DNA of 12,062 bases, taken from assembly GCA_028869615.1 (NCBI GenBank), contig JAGWRQ010000053.1, positions 1-12,062 of the forward strand, written 5' to 3'. A program made the position numbers and the translations under genes. Below the pieces are notes generated by a model, which worked only from the letters and a program-made list of their open reading frames with translations, was not told the origin of the DNA and did no database searches. Below, piece after piece: positions 1-7,439 of the stretch (positions are counted from its first letter, which is position 1; every line of letters begins with the position of its first letter). Origin of the DNA: Candidatus Methylomirabilota bacterium. Lineage in GTDB: Bacteria > Methylomirabilota > Methylomirabilia > Methylomirabilales > Methylomirabilaceae.

Positions 1-1151
1 CGCGCCTTCAGCCTCCGCATCACCCTCTCCACCTGCGACCTCCCTTGCGTGCAGCGCGAGATCACCTGCGCCGACAACTGCGAGATGTCCTTTGCAGCCA
101 GATAGTAGCGCTGCATGAACTGTTCAACACCGTAACAGCCGGCCGTGCTCAGAAACCCAAGATTGGCAGCCACCTGCTCCTGCATAGAGAGTGAGAGTAC
201 GTCGTGCTTGCCCCGGCACAGGTAATGCAGTTCATTCCGCAGGCGGAGCATGAAATCCAGCGCCAGGTCCCACCGTTCACTCTCCTCCCGACTGAGAAGG
301 CCTTTCTGCGCCAGCTCGGACGGCGCGCCCACTTGCTGGGTAATCCGGGCAATACAGAGGGCGGCGTGCAGGTCTCTCAGACCGCCGGGACCTTCTTTGA
401 TGTGGGGCTCCTGCACATAGATGGATGCGCCGTACCGGTAGTGGCGTTCATGCAGTTCTTGCAGCTTCCGCTTGACGAGCGTATCGGCTTGCTTGTGCAA
501 GACCGATCGCCCCAACTTGGCGCTGAACGTCTGATAGATCGCCGGGTCGCCGGCGAGGTATCGAGCCTCCATCATCGAGGTGCAGGACGTCAAGTCATTC
601 CGCGCCATTCGTACGCAGTCATCGATGGAGCGGCAGCAATGTCCCACAACGAACCCGATGTCCCAGAGGGTGCTCAACACCGGATGGAGGATCGTGTCCA
701 GGTAGGCATCGGCCCTGCGGGGGTAGACAAACATGAGATCCACATCGGAGGCCGGATTCATCTCCCGCCGACCATAACCGCCCAGCGCAACCAGCGCACA
801 CCCGTTGCTGCGCCGCCTCAGATCCGGATCGCAGGCCGCCGCCGCCAGTTGAAAGAGTGAGGTCACCACCGCGTCCGTGAGCGTGGCGATGGACCGAACT
901 ACCGCCTGCCCGGTTCCCCCATGCCGATGCATCTGCAGAATTCTGGCTTGCTCATCGGCGATGAACCCTCTGAGGACCGGAATCAGACCGTTGGCTGCGT
1001 GATTGCCTTGCAGCACGGATTGCAGGGCGTCGGCCAGCGCTACGAACTCGACGGAAGCGGGGGAGATGTCGCCGGCGAGAGTCACGGCACCCGCTCCTCG
1101 GTTGCGCAACATGGCAAAACGACCCTTTGCGATGGCTTGGAATCGCTTCAT
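1..1151 (-). CDS. glnD: Protein-PII uridylyltransferase GlnD, N-terminal part (C-terminus outside window)
   Basis: GlnD adds UMP to, and removes it from, the PII signal proteins in response to glutamine, so it reports nitrogen status. I translated the minus strand from ATG 1151 and found 383 uninterrupted codons to the window edge; the usual protein is about 850-930 residues. The nucleotidyltransferase core is clear: GGYGR at residues 124-128, then SDVD at 135-138 with the two metal-binding aspartates D136 and D138. The GlnD hallmark EPHIKEGPGGLRDLH follows at 248-262. GGYGR and this second motif separate it from the related GlnE adenylyltransferase. The HD (uridylyl-removing) and ACT domains would lie beyond position 1 and cannot be judged. 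A GGAG box sits 8 bases before the ATG, and a good sigma70-type promoter lies just upstream. It is divergent from the membrane-protein gene at 1324. Confidence 0.93.
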   Translation of the reverse strand, partial: MKRFQAIAKGRFAMLRNRGAGAVTLAGDISPASVEFVALADALQSVLQGNHAANGLIPVLRGFIADEQARILQMHRHGGTGQAVVRSIATLTDAVVTSLFQLAAAACDPDLRRRSNGCALVALGGYGRREMNPASDVDLMFVYPRRADAYLDTILHPVLSTLWDIGFVVGHCCRSIDDCVRMARNDLTSCTSMMEARYLAGDPAIYQTFSAKLGRSVLHKQADTLVKRKLQELHERHYRYGASIYVQEPHIKEGPGGLRDLHAALCIARITQQVGAPSELAQKGLLSREESERWDLALDFMLRLRNELHYLCRGKHDVLSLSMQEQVAANLGFLSTAGCYGVEQFMQRYYLAAKDISQLSAQVISRCTQGRSQVERVMRRLKA

Positions 1152-1174
1152 CCTTTACTCCGTCGATTGCACCT

Positions 1175-1204
1175 AGTATAGGCGGGCCGGCGGGACAGGG
1201 TCAA
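1175..1204 (-). promoter_or_regulatory. Sigma70-type promoter of glnD
   Basis: On the minus strand, -35 TTGACC (1204-1199) and -10 TATACT (1180-1175) are separated by 18 bases; each hexamer matches the consensus at 5 of 6 positions. The predicted start, near 1168, leaves a leader of about 17 bases that holds the GGAG ribosome-binding site. This is a sequence match only. Confidence 0.6.
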
Positions 1205-1216
1205 GGTCAATTGGAG

Positions 1217-1245
1217 TTGACACAGATAACTCAATGGCGTATTTT
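1217..1245 (+). promoter_or_regulatory. Sigma70-type promoter for the 1324-2597 gene pair
   Basis: A perfect -35 TTGACA (1217-1222), a 17-base spacer and a weaker -10 TATTTT (1240-1245, 4 of 6) face the membrane-protein gene. A start near 1252 would give a leader of about 70 bases. The -35 lies only 12 bases from the -35 of the divergent glnD promoter, so the two may compete for polymerase. Confidence 0.5.
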
Positions 1246-1323
1246 CTGCGGACGGAGTTCACCCGCCCCCGCTACGCAATTCCAGGTGAGGCCTTGTCAC
1301 GAGACACTTGAAAGGGGATGACC

Positions 1324-1740
1324 ATGCTAGGATTCCAACTTGCGATTGCCTTCCATCTCGTAGGGATCATTTTCTGGCTCGGCGGCTTGGGGGCCAGGCT
1401 GATCCTCCTCAACGCTGCCAAGTCCGGCGCCAACGAAGGCGCGCGATTCCAACTCTACCAACTCCAGCGAACGATTCATCTCATGCTGGAGACCCCCGCC
1501 TTTGTGGTTGCTCTGATCGCCGGACTGTACTTGACCCATGCCACCAAGGTCACCCCTTCCCAGCCCTGGTTCAGGGCCAAGATCGCGTTGGTCCTCGGCC
1601 TGATCGTGGTTGGCCTTCTCGCCTCGCGCCGGTTTAAGGCCTTCAACGCAAGCGGACGGGTAGGGCAGGCCGCCACACTCGTGGCGAGCCTCGTCGTGTT
1701 CACCCTGCTGACGCTGGTCGCCGTGCTGACCAAATTTTGA
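1324..1740 (+). CDS. Small four-helix membrane protein, HemJ/CopD-like
   Basis: This 138-residue protein is almost entirely hydrophobic, with about four membrane segments (near residues 3-25, 48-68, 82-100 and 112-136). The layout recalls the HemJ/CopD superfamily: a histidine in helix 1 (H11), then a W-x-GGL-x-x-R stretch, a TP-containing helix 2 ending in a glycine, and a W-x-x-K before helix 3. HemJ proteins act as protoporphyrinogen IX oxidase and CopD proteins are linked to copper handling, but the similarity is by eye and no reaction can be assigned. I chose ATG 1324 because the AAAGGGG box ends 6 bases before it; ATG 1318, two codons earlier and in frame, is possible but lies directly against that box. 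Its TGA overlaps the TTG start of the next gene, so the two are probably translated together. Confidence 0.75.
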   Translation: MLGFQLAIAFHLVGIIFWLGGLGARLILLNAAKSGANEGARFQLYQLQRTIHLMLETPAFVVALIAGLYLTHATKVTPSQPWFRAKIALVLGLIVVGLLASRRFKAFNASGRVGQAATLVASLVVFTLLTLVAVLTKF

Positions 1741-2597
1741 AGAAGGCGTGGTCACGCTCGGGATCTACAATCACGCGGTCGGTCCCGATTCTGCTACTGA
1801 TCCTGTTCCTCGCCGGAGGGTGCATGGAGGCGCCGGAAAACAGGTTCATCTTCTTTCCCGATAAGCGGATTGAAGCCATGCCGCGCGACTGGGGCCTGGC
1901 CTACGAGGATATCTACTTTACGACACAAGACGGCGTCACCCTCAACGGCTGGTGGATTCCCGGAACCGGGTCGCCTCTCACGATCCTCTGGTTCCACGGC
2001 AACGCCGGCAATATCAGCCACCGGCTGGAGAACATCAAGCTCCGCCATGACCGGCTGGGAACCGATATATTCATCTTCGACTACCGCGAATATGGCCGGA
2101 GCGAAGGTCGGGTGTCAGAGGAGGGCACCTATCACGATGGCGATTCGGCAATTCAGTATCTGCGAAGCCGAGGGGACGTAGACCCGACCAAGATCGTCTT
2201 CCTTGGCGAATCGCTCGGGAGCGCCGTGGCGGTAGAGATGGCGATCCGACATGGCTGCGCCGCCCTGATCCTGGAGTCGCCCTTCCTGTCCATGGCGGAG
2301 ATGGCGAAGGCGAGCTTCCCGTTCCTCCCGATCAGTTCGCTCCTTCGAACCAAGTACGACACTCTCTCGAAGATCGGGCAGGTCAAGGCCCCTCTCCTGA
2401 TCGCGCATGGCGAGAGCGACGAGATCGTGCCGTTCCGGCACGGGCAGCGCCTCTTTGAAGTCGCGAGAGCACCGAAGGAGTTCTACGGCATCAAGCGAGC
2501 CCGCCATAACGACCTCTACCTGATCGGCGGTCAGGCCTACCTGGAGACCCTCAACCGTTTCCTCAGCAGGGTGATCGAAGGCACGCCTTCGCCGTGA
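1737..2597 (+). CDS. BEM46-type alpha/beta hydrolase, predicted lipoprotein
   Basis: A serine hydrolase of the alpha/beta fold, close to the BEM46/YfhR-like group of uncharacterised esterases or peptidases. The catalytic triad is readable: nucleophile S159 in GESLG, acid D228 in HGESDEIVP and H257 in RARHND. The oxyanion segment HGNAGN lies at 87-92, a family signature. The N-terminus has charged residues, a hydrophobic run at 16-26 and a lipobox-like LAGGC with C29, so it is probably lipid-anchored outside the cytoplasmic membrane. The lipobox is imperfect (A rather than L at -3). The start is TTG 1737, overlapping the preceding TGA; no good Shine-Dalgarno is visible, which suggests translational coupling. 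A later start would remove the signal peptide. Length, 286 residues, is normal for the family. Substrate unknown. It converges with the kinase gene, 10 bases away. Confidence 0.88.
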   Translation: MKKAWSRSGSTITRSVPILLLILFLAGGCMEAPENRFIFFPDKRIEAMPRDWGLAYEDIYFTTQDGVTLNGWWIPGTGSPLTILWFHGNAGNISHRLENIKLRHDRLGTDIFIFDYREYGRSEGRVSEEGTYHDGDSAIQYLRSRGDVDPTKIVFLGESLGSAVAVEMAIRHGCAALILESPFLSMAEMAKASFPFLPISSLLRTKYDTLSKIGQVKAPLLIAHGESDEIVPFRHGQRLFEVARAPKEFYGIKRARHNDLYLIGGQAYLETLNRFLSRVIEGTPSP

Positions 2598-2607
2598 GCG
2601 CCCCGTG

Positions 2608-4536
2608 TCATTGACCATCTGTTGCCGGTCTCGCTCGTGGCGCCAGCGGGAAGCGTACTATGAAACTGCTCCCGCGACCTTTGCCCTCTGAGGTCGCCCA
2701 GATTCTGCCATTGTGCAGCTCAACGAGCTGCCTCGTGAGCGAAAGACCGAGGCCGGTCCCGTGGTACTGCCTGGCGAGGCTAGGATCCAGTTGGGTAAAG
2801 GGTTGAAAGAGCTTGACCATATTCTCCGCCGTGATCCCGATCCCGGTATCCGCAACGGCGATCTCGACCCACTCCGATTGCGGATCGGCGGGTAAGGGTG
2901 GCGGACTGGAGCCATCCGCCTCTCCGGTCTGCGCGTCGTCATTCGCGCACCGCACCGTGCGCGCGGCGACCGTGACCCGGCCGCCTTCGGGGGTGAACTT
3001 AATGGCGTTGGAAAGGAGATTAAACAAGATTTGTTTGAATCGGACGGAGTCGGCCGTGAGAGGGATCGGAGCGGTGTCCGCATGCAGCGTAAGGGTCAGG
3101 CGCTTTTGGTCGGCCATCGGCCGGATATCGGCGAGGATGGCTGTGAGCGCGTTATCGACGACGAAGGGCTCCGGACGCAGTTCAAGCTTACCCGCCTCGA
3201 TTTTGGCGAGGTCAAGGAGATCGTTGATGATGACAAGCAGGTGTTTGCCGCCGGCCTGGATGTGGGTGAGGTACCGGGCTTGCTGCTCACTGAGCGGCCC
3301 GATGGTGGGGTGTCGCAACAGCTCCGAGAAGCCGAGGATCGCGTTCAGTGGGGTCCGCAATTCGTGGGACATGTGGCTCAGGAACTCGGACTTGTGGCGG
3401 GAGACCGCTTCGAGTTGCGCATTGGCCGCACGCAATTCCCGCGTCTGCATGTCAACGGCGGTCTCGAGCTCGCCGGCGTAGAGTCGCTGCGCCTCCTCAC
3501 TCCGTTGCAGGGCGGCGATATCCCGTTGGATCGCGCGGACGATCACCGTCCCAAGCCACGCCGCGAACGCGATCACGAGCGCCATGAAGACGATCATCGT
3601 GAACTGTTCGCTCCGCAACGTGTCGATGCGCGCTTGCAGCCCGCCATCCAGGCTGGCCATCGCCTGATCGAGCAGCGCGAACTGACCGTCAATCGCCTGG
3701 GTGAATAGCGCGAGGTAATCGACCGGTGAATAGCTCGGCCTCTCGACTTCCACCACCTGGGTTCTGGCGAGGTCTATCGCCTGCTGCGCGAGCGCCATGC
3801 TTCCCTGCGCGATGTGGCCAAGGTCGGTCTTCATCCTGGGGTTCAGCGCCACTGTCTTACTCAACTCGCGCGCCATGTACTCGTGTTGCCTCTCGACGTT
3901 GCTGATGAGACTGATCAATGCAGTGCGGTCCGCCAGCGTAATGCGCTTCTGTGCCAAAAGGAGCATGCCGCGCGCCCGCGCCTGGCCGAGGAATTCGGTG
4001 AGGATCGGCATATGCACCAACAGCGCCATGGTCAGGTGGTAGTCATGGCCGGTCGGGTCATACGATAGGCCGAAGTCATCCAAGATGCGATCGAGCAACT
4101 GCAAGCTATCGCCGATGAGCGCCGTGTGCTTGGCAAAACTCTCCTGACCGGAGATCGAGGCCGAGGATACGCCGTTCGCAAGCTCCCTCCAGGCGTCGGC
4201 CGCCCTGCGCCAGTCGGAGGCAAATGCGGGATCGCTGATATTGGACTGTACTATCGCATCAAACGCCTCTACCGCCTTGTCGGTCTCGACTTGCTTGGCG
4301 GCGCGTTGCGCCTCCATCATCGTATTCCCGCCCAGCACGCCGGCTGAGAGCCCGCGGTGCTGTTGCTGCAATTGGACCATCCTCAGCAGCGCCTTCGACG
4401 GCGCAATCCCGGCATGCTTCAGGCGCGCCGAGCGCAGCGCTCTGCCGCTTTGCACCATGTACATGGTCAGCGGCGCCGCCACCAGGGCAAGGCACACCAG
4501 CGCAAACCCGAGCAGCAACCTGGCTCGTATTGTCAT
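2608..4536 (-). CDS. Membrane sensor histidine kinase with NIT-like periplasmic domain
   Basis: A 642-residue hybrid-free sensor kinase. TM1 is at about 7-28, a long helical periplasmic region runs to about 308, and TM2 spans about 312-334, followed by a coiled coil (335-380). The dimerisation/phosphoacceptor domain carries SHELRTP with H391. The ATPase domain has the N box NLLSNAIKF (506-514), the D box VADTGIGI (D563) and the glycine box GTGLGLSL (593-600). A proline-rich loop (about 531-554) interrupts the domain. The sensor begins with LQQQHRGLSAGVLGGN (56-71), which resembles the start of nitrate/nitrite-sensing (NIT) domains; the ligand is not proven. No response regulator lies in the window. 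The ATG has no Shine-Dalgarno of its own, but a short ORF with one ends in an ATGA overlap with it. It is the last gene of the minus-strand unit beginning at 6487. Confidence 0.9.
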   Translation of the reverse strand: MTIRARLLLGFALVCLALVAAPLTMYMVQSGRALRSARLKHAGIAPSKALLRMVQLQQQHRGLSAGVLGGNTMMEAQRAAKQVETDKAVEAFDAIVQSNISDPAFASDWRRAADAWRELANGVSSASISGQESFAKHTALIGDSLQLLDRILDDFGLSYDPTGHDYHLTMALLVHMPILTEFLGQARARGMLLLAQKRITLADRTALISLISNVERQHEYMARELSKTVALNPRMKTDLGHIAQGSMALAQQAIDLARTQVVEVERPSYSPVDYLALFTQAIDGQFALLDQAMASLDGGLQARIDTLRSEQFTMIVFMALVIAFAAWLGTVIVRAIQRDIAALQRSEEAQRLYAGELETAVDMQTRELRAANAQLEAVSRHKSEFLSHMSHELRTPLNAILGFSELLRHPTIGPLSEQQARYLTHIQAGGKHLLVIINDLLDLAKIEAGKLELRPEPFVVDNALTAILADIRPMADQKRLTLTLHADTAPIPLTADSVRFKQILFNLLSNAIKFTPEGGRVTVAARTVRCANDDAQTGEADGSSPPPLPADPQSEWVEIAVADTGIGITAENMVKLFQPFTQLDPSLARQYHGTGLGLSLTRQLVELHNGRIWATSEGKGRGSSFIVRFPLAPRARPATDGQ

Positions 4537-4574
4537 GCGGTTATCGCACCGTTGCAGCCGCAGCGCATAGCCAT
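4533..4574 (-). CDS. Possible 13-residue leader ORF coupled to the kinase start
   Basis: Reading from ATG 4574 gives MAMRCGCNGAITA and a TGA whose first two bases are the T and G of the kinase ATG (ATGA overlap at 4536-4533). A GGAG box (4584-4581) lies exactly 6 bases before this ATG, whereas the kinase ATG has none. An in-frame ATG at 4586 would make it 17 residues. It may simply be a ribosome-loading device for the kinase. The sequence has no recognisable family, and the ORF is short enough to be chance. Confidence 0.3.
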   Translation of the reverse strand: MAMRCGCNGAITA

Positions 4575-4643
4575 CACCTTCTCCATCCGCCCCACTACTC
4601 CTCCCGTTGGAGCCGTGAGGTTTTCAACCGGAAGCCGCCCGCG

Positions 4644-5507
4644 CTATGCGACGGTCACCCGTAAGTAGAGATCGCCGCGCGTCCCATCCCGCCCTTCACA
4701 CCCTTGCCCTTTCAGTCGCAGCCTGGTCCCGGATCGGATGCCGGGAGGGATAGCCACCATCAACTCCTCGATCTGGTCGCCCCGCATGAAGCTGACCCGC
4801 TTGCGCGCGCCGGATGCGGCCTCCTGGGCGGTGATGGTTAGATGGTATCGAAGATTCGGGCCGCCATCGACAGAGTCTGAATCTCCGGCGCTCCACCGTT
4901 TCACCAAGTCAAAGCCGGCCTTGAGCCCTCGGCCGATGGCGGAGAGCAGGCCCTGTGAGCGGCCCTCTTCCAACGCCTCTTGGTCACGGGTTCCTTCAAC
5001 CGTTGACCTGCCTCCTCGGCGATCGACCGCCATTCGAGAGGCGCGTCGCCACAGCACGCCGATCGGAGCGCCCATAAAAACACCGCCGAAGACAAATCCG
5101 CGGCCGCCGAAGAAGACCTGGCGAACGAAGGCATCGTCGAATCGCATACCGGTCTTCCCAAATTCACGGCTCATCTCAGCAAAGATCGACGAGAGATCGG
5201 GATTGGAGAAGAGGTCCCGGAAGATCTCTTCCTGGGAGTATCGGAATCCACCCGGTGTGCTGTGCGCTCCGGCCTGAGTCTGACGGAAGGCATCGTACTG
5301 TCGTCGTTTCGCTTGATCCGCCAGGACGGCATACGCCTCGCTGATCTCCTTGAACCGTTCCTCGGCCCTGGCATCGCCTGAGTTCTTGTCGGGGTGGTAC
5401 TGCAGCGCCAGCCGCCGGTAGGCCTTTTTGAGTTCCTCCTCCGGGGCGCCTGGCGAGACGCCAAGGATAGCGTAATAATCCTTACCATTATCACGCAGTC
5501 GAGTCAT
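4644..5507 (-). CDS. J-domain co-chaperone with a single C-terminal client-binding domain
   Basis: A DnaJ/CbpA-type Hsp40 of 287 residues that would stimulate DnaK. The J domain occupies about 10-75, with DYYAILGV at its start and the HPD motif at 38-40. A region rich in F, G and charged residues follows (80-150, including [11 protein letters not shown]), then a less ordered stretch. A C-terminal beta domain (219-287) contains the DnaJ-like elements [19 protein letters not shown] and GDLYLRVTV. There is no CxxCxGxG zinc finger. Only one of the two C-terminal domains of DnaJ/CbpA is present, and the usual dimerisation tail is missing, so this is a short, specialised J protein rather than the main DnaJ. 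ATG 5507 has a GGAG box 8 bases upstream. It starts 32 bases after the CbiX-NUDIX gene and is probably co-transcribed with it. Confidence 0.9.
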   Translation of the reverse strand: MTRLRDNGKDYYAILGVSPGAPEEELKKAYRRLALQYHPDKNSGDARAEERFKEISEAYAVLADQAKRRQYDAFRQTQAGAHSTPGGFRYSQEEIFRDLFSNPDLSSIFAEMSREFGKTGMRFDDAFVRQVFFGGRGFVFGGVFMGAPIGVLWRRASRMAVDRRGGRSTVEGTRDQEALEEGRSQGLLSAIGRGLKAGFDLVKRWSAGDSDSVDGGPNLRYHLTITAQEAASGARKRVSFMRGDQIEELMVAIPPGIRSGTRLRLKGQGCEGRDGTRGDLYLRVTVA

Positions 5508-5539
5508 TTCGTTTACTCCGGCGCTTTCGCACCCTTGGC

Positions 5540-6487
5540 TTACAAGTAGTGAGCGATGTAATCCTTAATGGCGTCGTGCGCGCTGCGGAATGCCAGGTCT
5601 TCCCACGGGATAGAGGACGGAGAAAAAATTTTCGCGTCGAGCGCTTCATCCTTCGCCTGGAGGTCGCCACCCACCACATGAGCGGCATACGCGATGACCA
5701 CCGCCGCGGAGTCCTCGTACGAATAGACATTCAGCAGCCGATCGATCTCGACATCGAGGTTGACTTCCTCCCGAGTTTCACGGACGGCTGCCGCCTCAAC
5801 CCGCTCACCTCGATCGACGAAACCGCCTGGAAAGACCCATTTCCCGTAAGCCGGGGGGATCCCTCGCTGGACCAACACAATCCCACCGTCAAGCATAAAT
5901 AGGGCGCCGGCAGCGACTTTTGGGTCAGGATAGTGGACGAACGAGCAGTTCCGACAGGCCTGAAGCTCCGGCCCGTCCGGTTTCACCCGCCTGGGCGTGA
6001 GCGCCATCCCACACCGCGGGCAAAATCGGAACGGCCCATCGGAGGTGTGCGGATGGCCGTGAGGGTGTTGGCCCTCGTGGGTTATCTCGTGTTCCGATCC
6101 AACTGCGCAGATCGGATTGTCGGCTTCGGACTCGGCGATCCGTTCCAGAATCACCTCGCCGATCTTCGGATGGACGCCCAGCGGCTTGGTGATCCGGCAG
6201 ACGACTCCGGAGTGTCGACTGGCCGCCTGCTTGACAAGGGCGGGAATGCCGATGGCGACGTGACGCCCTGGCCCAAGGAAGTACGGGTGCACGATCACTT
6301 CCTCTGCCCCATCGGCGACGCAGGCATCAAACCCCTGCTGAATGGTCGGCTCCCCAAGCTCCATGTGGGCATAGTGGACGATACTCAGACCAAAACGCTC
6401 ACGCATCACTTCCGCAACCTCACGGAGGAGCTCGCGTGATCCGGCGCGGCGGCTGCCATGATCGACAATGAGAAGAGCTTGCTTCAT
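5540..6487 (-). CDS. Fusion protein: CbiX-type chelatase domain plus zinc-ribbon NUDIX hydrolase
   Basis: One uninterrupted 315-residue ORF carries two unrelated enzymes. Residues 1 to about 125 are a single CbiX/SirB-like domain (class II tetrapyrrole chelatase): LLIVDHGSR with metal-binding H10, and [11 protein letters not shown] with H67 and H76. A histidine-rich linker follows (H133, H137, H141, H143, H145, H147). Next comes a four-cysteine zinc ribbon (C156, C159, C178, C181), then a NUDIX domain whose box runs from G222 through E228 to REtREEvnL (236-244); the box's usual last glycine is N243. NUDIX enzymes split nucleoside diphosphate-X compounds. The chelatase part is of the short kind that must dimerise to work. 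Start ATG 6487 is fixed by the conserved N-terminus. It has no Shine-Dalgarno and lies just below a strong promoter, so the mRNA may be leaderless. It heads the unit with the DnaJ-like and kinase genes. No other tetrapyrrole gene is nearby. Confidence 0.88.
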   Translation of the reverse strand: MKQALLIVDHGSRRAGSRELLREVAEVMRERFGLSIVHYAHMELGEPTIQQGFDACVADGAEEVIVHPYFLGPGRHVAIGIPALVKQAASRHSGVVCRITKPLGVHPKIGEVILERIAESEADNPICAVGSEHEITHEGQHPHGHPHTSDGPFRFCPRCGMALTPRRVKPDGPELQACRNCSFVHYPDPKVAAGALFMLDGGIVLVQRGIPPAYGKWVFPGGFVDRGERVEAAAVRETREEVNLDVEIDRLLNVYSYEDSAAVVIAYAAHVVGGDLQAKDEALDAKIFSPSSIPWEDLAFRSAHDAIKDYIAHYL

Positions 6488-6495
6488 TATATTGA

Positions 6496-6524
6496 ATTAT
6501 ACTACGCAGAGCAGTAGATGACAA
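6496..6524 (-). promoter_or_regulatory. Near-consensus promoter of the CbiX-NUDIX gene, leaderless spacing
   Basis: Minus strand: -35 TTGTCA (6524-6519, 5 of 6), 17-base spacer, perfect -10 TATAAT (6501-6496). The usual start, 5-9 bases below the -10, falls at about 6491-6487, and the ATG is at 6487, so the leader would be 0-4 bases. No Shine-Dalgarno is present. Confidence 0.65.
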
Positions 6525-6561
6525 TCCTGGCCACTGAGCAGACCTGTTCTCGCGCCGGAGT

Positions 6562-6591
6562 TTGACACGCCTCCAGTGATTTTCATAGAAT
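6562..6591 (+). promoter_or_regulatory. Near-consensus promoter of pgeF, leaderless spacing
   Basis: Plus strand: perfect -35 TTGACA (6562-6567), 18-base spacer, -10 TAGAAT (6586-6591, 5 of 6). Transcription would begin at about 6597-6600, directly before ATG 6601. The nine bases between are AGCCCCAGC, with no ribosome-binding site. It stands back to back with the CbiX-NUDIX promoter. Confidence 0.62.
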
Positions 6592-6600
6592 AGCCCCAGC

Positions 6601-7374
6601 ATGAACATCCTTCGCCTGGAGGTCCCGCACTGGGAACAATTTGATGGCTTGGTCCATGGCTTTCTTGGCCGCTTCGGCAGCCAGGGCCGGCCGCCAGACG
6701 ACCCCTTTCGCCTTTCATGCGATAATGGAGATGATGTCCAAGCCGTCAAGCGCAACTGGTGCGAACTCAAGCTGGCGATCGGCCTGCGCGATATCAACAT
6801 CATCACGGCCAAGCAGGTCCACGGGAACATTGTTCTGAAGGTTGCACGCGGCGACGAAAAACTTGCCGGGATTGGGGATGGGCTCATGACCGATGCGCCC
6901 AACCTCTGCGTGGGGGTGATGGCGGCCGACTGTGTCCCTCTCCTGTTCGTGGAGCCGGCTCGCAAGATTGTCGCTGCGGTCCATGCCGGCTGGCGGGGGA
7001 CGGCTGCGGGCATCGCCCCTCGGGCGATCGCGCTGATGCGCGAGACCTACCGGGTTGACCCCGCCGCGCTTCATGTGGCGATGGGTCCGTCGATCGGGCC
7101 ATGCTGCTACGAGGTGGGACCGGAGGTCGCGGCGCAAATCGCCGCGAACTGGAGCGCGGAACTCAAGTATGCCTGGAAGCCGGACGGGGTAAAGGGTCGC
7201 CTTGACCTGAGGGCGCTGAATGAGGCCCAGCTTCTCGGCGCTGGCATGCTCGGATCACACATCCAGAAGATCGGCCCCTGCACGGCCTGCCACATCGGGG
7301 ATTTCTTCTCCTACCGAAAAGAAGGAAAGAGCGGCCACCAGTTGAGCTTCATCGGCTGGCGGTCGCAGCCTTGA
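6601..7374 (+). CDS. pgeF: PgeF/YfiH-family protein (polyphenol oxidase fold, purine nucleoside processing)
   Basis: A 257-residue member of the YfiH/YlmD/LACC1 family. Members are reported to process purine nucleosides (phosphorylase and deaminase activities), and in E. coli PgeF affects correct peptidoglycan precursor composition. The metal-site residues of the family are all present: H74 in KQVHGN, C111 in AADCVPL and H128 in VHAGWRGT. Other hallmarks are [10 protein letters not shown] (17-26), [12 protein letters not shown] (162-173), and the C-terminal CTACH and FFSYRKEG segments. Length is normal. The cytoplasmic enzyme is probably produced from its own promoter; ATG 6601 has no Shine-Dalgarno and is only a few bases below the predicted transcript start. 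No in-frame ATG lies between it and the conserved LVHGF, so the start is well fixed. It diverges from the CbiX-NUDIX gene. Confidence 0.93.
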   Translation: MNILRLEVPHWEQFDGLVHGFLGRFGSQGRPPDDPFRLSCDNGDDVQAVKRNWCELKLAIGLRDINIITAKQVHGNIVLKVARGDEKLAGIGDGLMTDAPNLCVGVMAADCVPLLFVEPARKIVAAVHAGWRGTAAGIAPRAIALMRETYRVDPAALHVAMGPSIGPCCYEVGPEVAAQIAANWSAELKYAWKPDGVKGRLDLRALNEAQLLGAGMLGSHIQKIGPCTACHIGDFFSYRKEGKSGHQLSFIGWRSQP

Positions 7375-7439
7375 TCTTGGCACCCGGCAGCAGATCTACT
7401 ATGCGGAGTTCGACGGGCAGCGCACGAAGCGGGCGATCA

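Noticed and set aside
204..860. A 218-codon open frame on the plus strand
   Set aside because: It lies wholly antisense to glnD, whose conserved motifs are on the minus strand. The translation has no recognisable domain and no promoter or ribosome site.
1..1151. GlnE adenylyltransferase as an alternative to GlnD
   Set aside because: The GGYGR motif and the EPHIKEGPGGLRDLH block are GlnD features; GlnE motifs differ and the layout does not fit.
2576..2591. Hairpin CGAAGG-CACG-CCTTCG at the end of the hydrolase gene, possibly a terminator
   Set aside because: The stem is only 6 pairs, overlaps the coding end and has no T-run after it on either strand.
3031..3708. A 225-codon open frame on the plus strand within the kinase
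   Set aside because: It is antisense to the kinase catalytic core (H391 and flanks), a usual effect of high GC; the peptide is low-complexity and charged.
4533..4646. Read-through of the dnaJ-like TAG into 36 further open codons
   Set aside because: The extension lacks DnaJ-like sequence, and nothing around the TAG suggests programmed read-through; the open frame is better explained by the short leader ORF or chance.
4564..4650. Inverted repeat CGCATAGC / GCTATGCG flanking the gap between the dnaJ-like and kinase genes
   Set aside because: Eight-base arms about 70 bases apart can occur by chance; no regulator-like spacing or second copy was seen.
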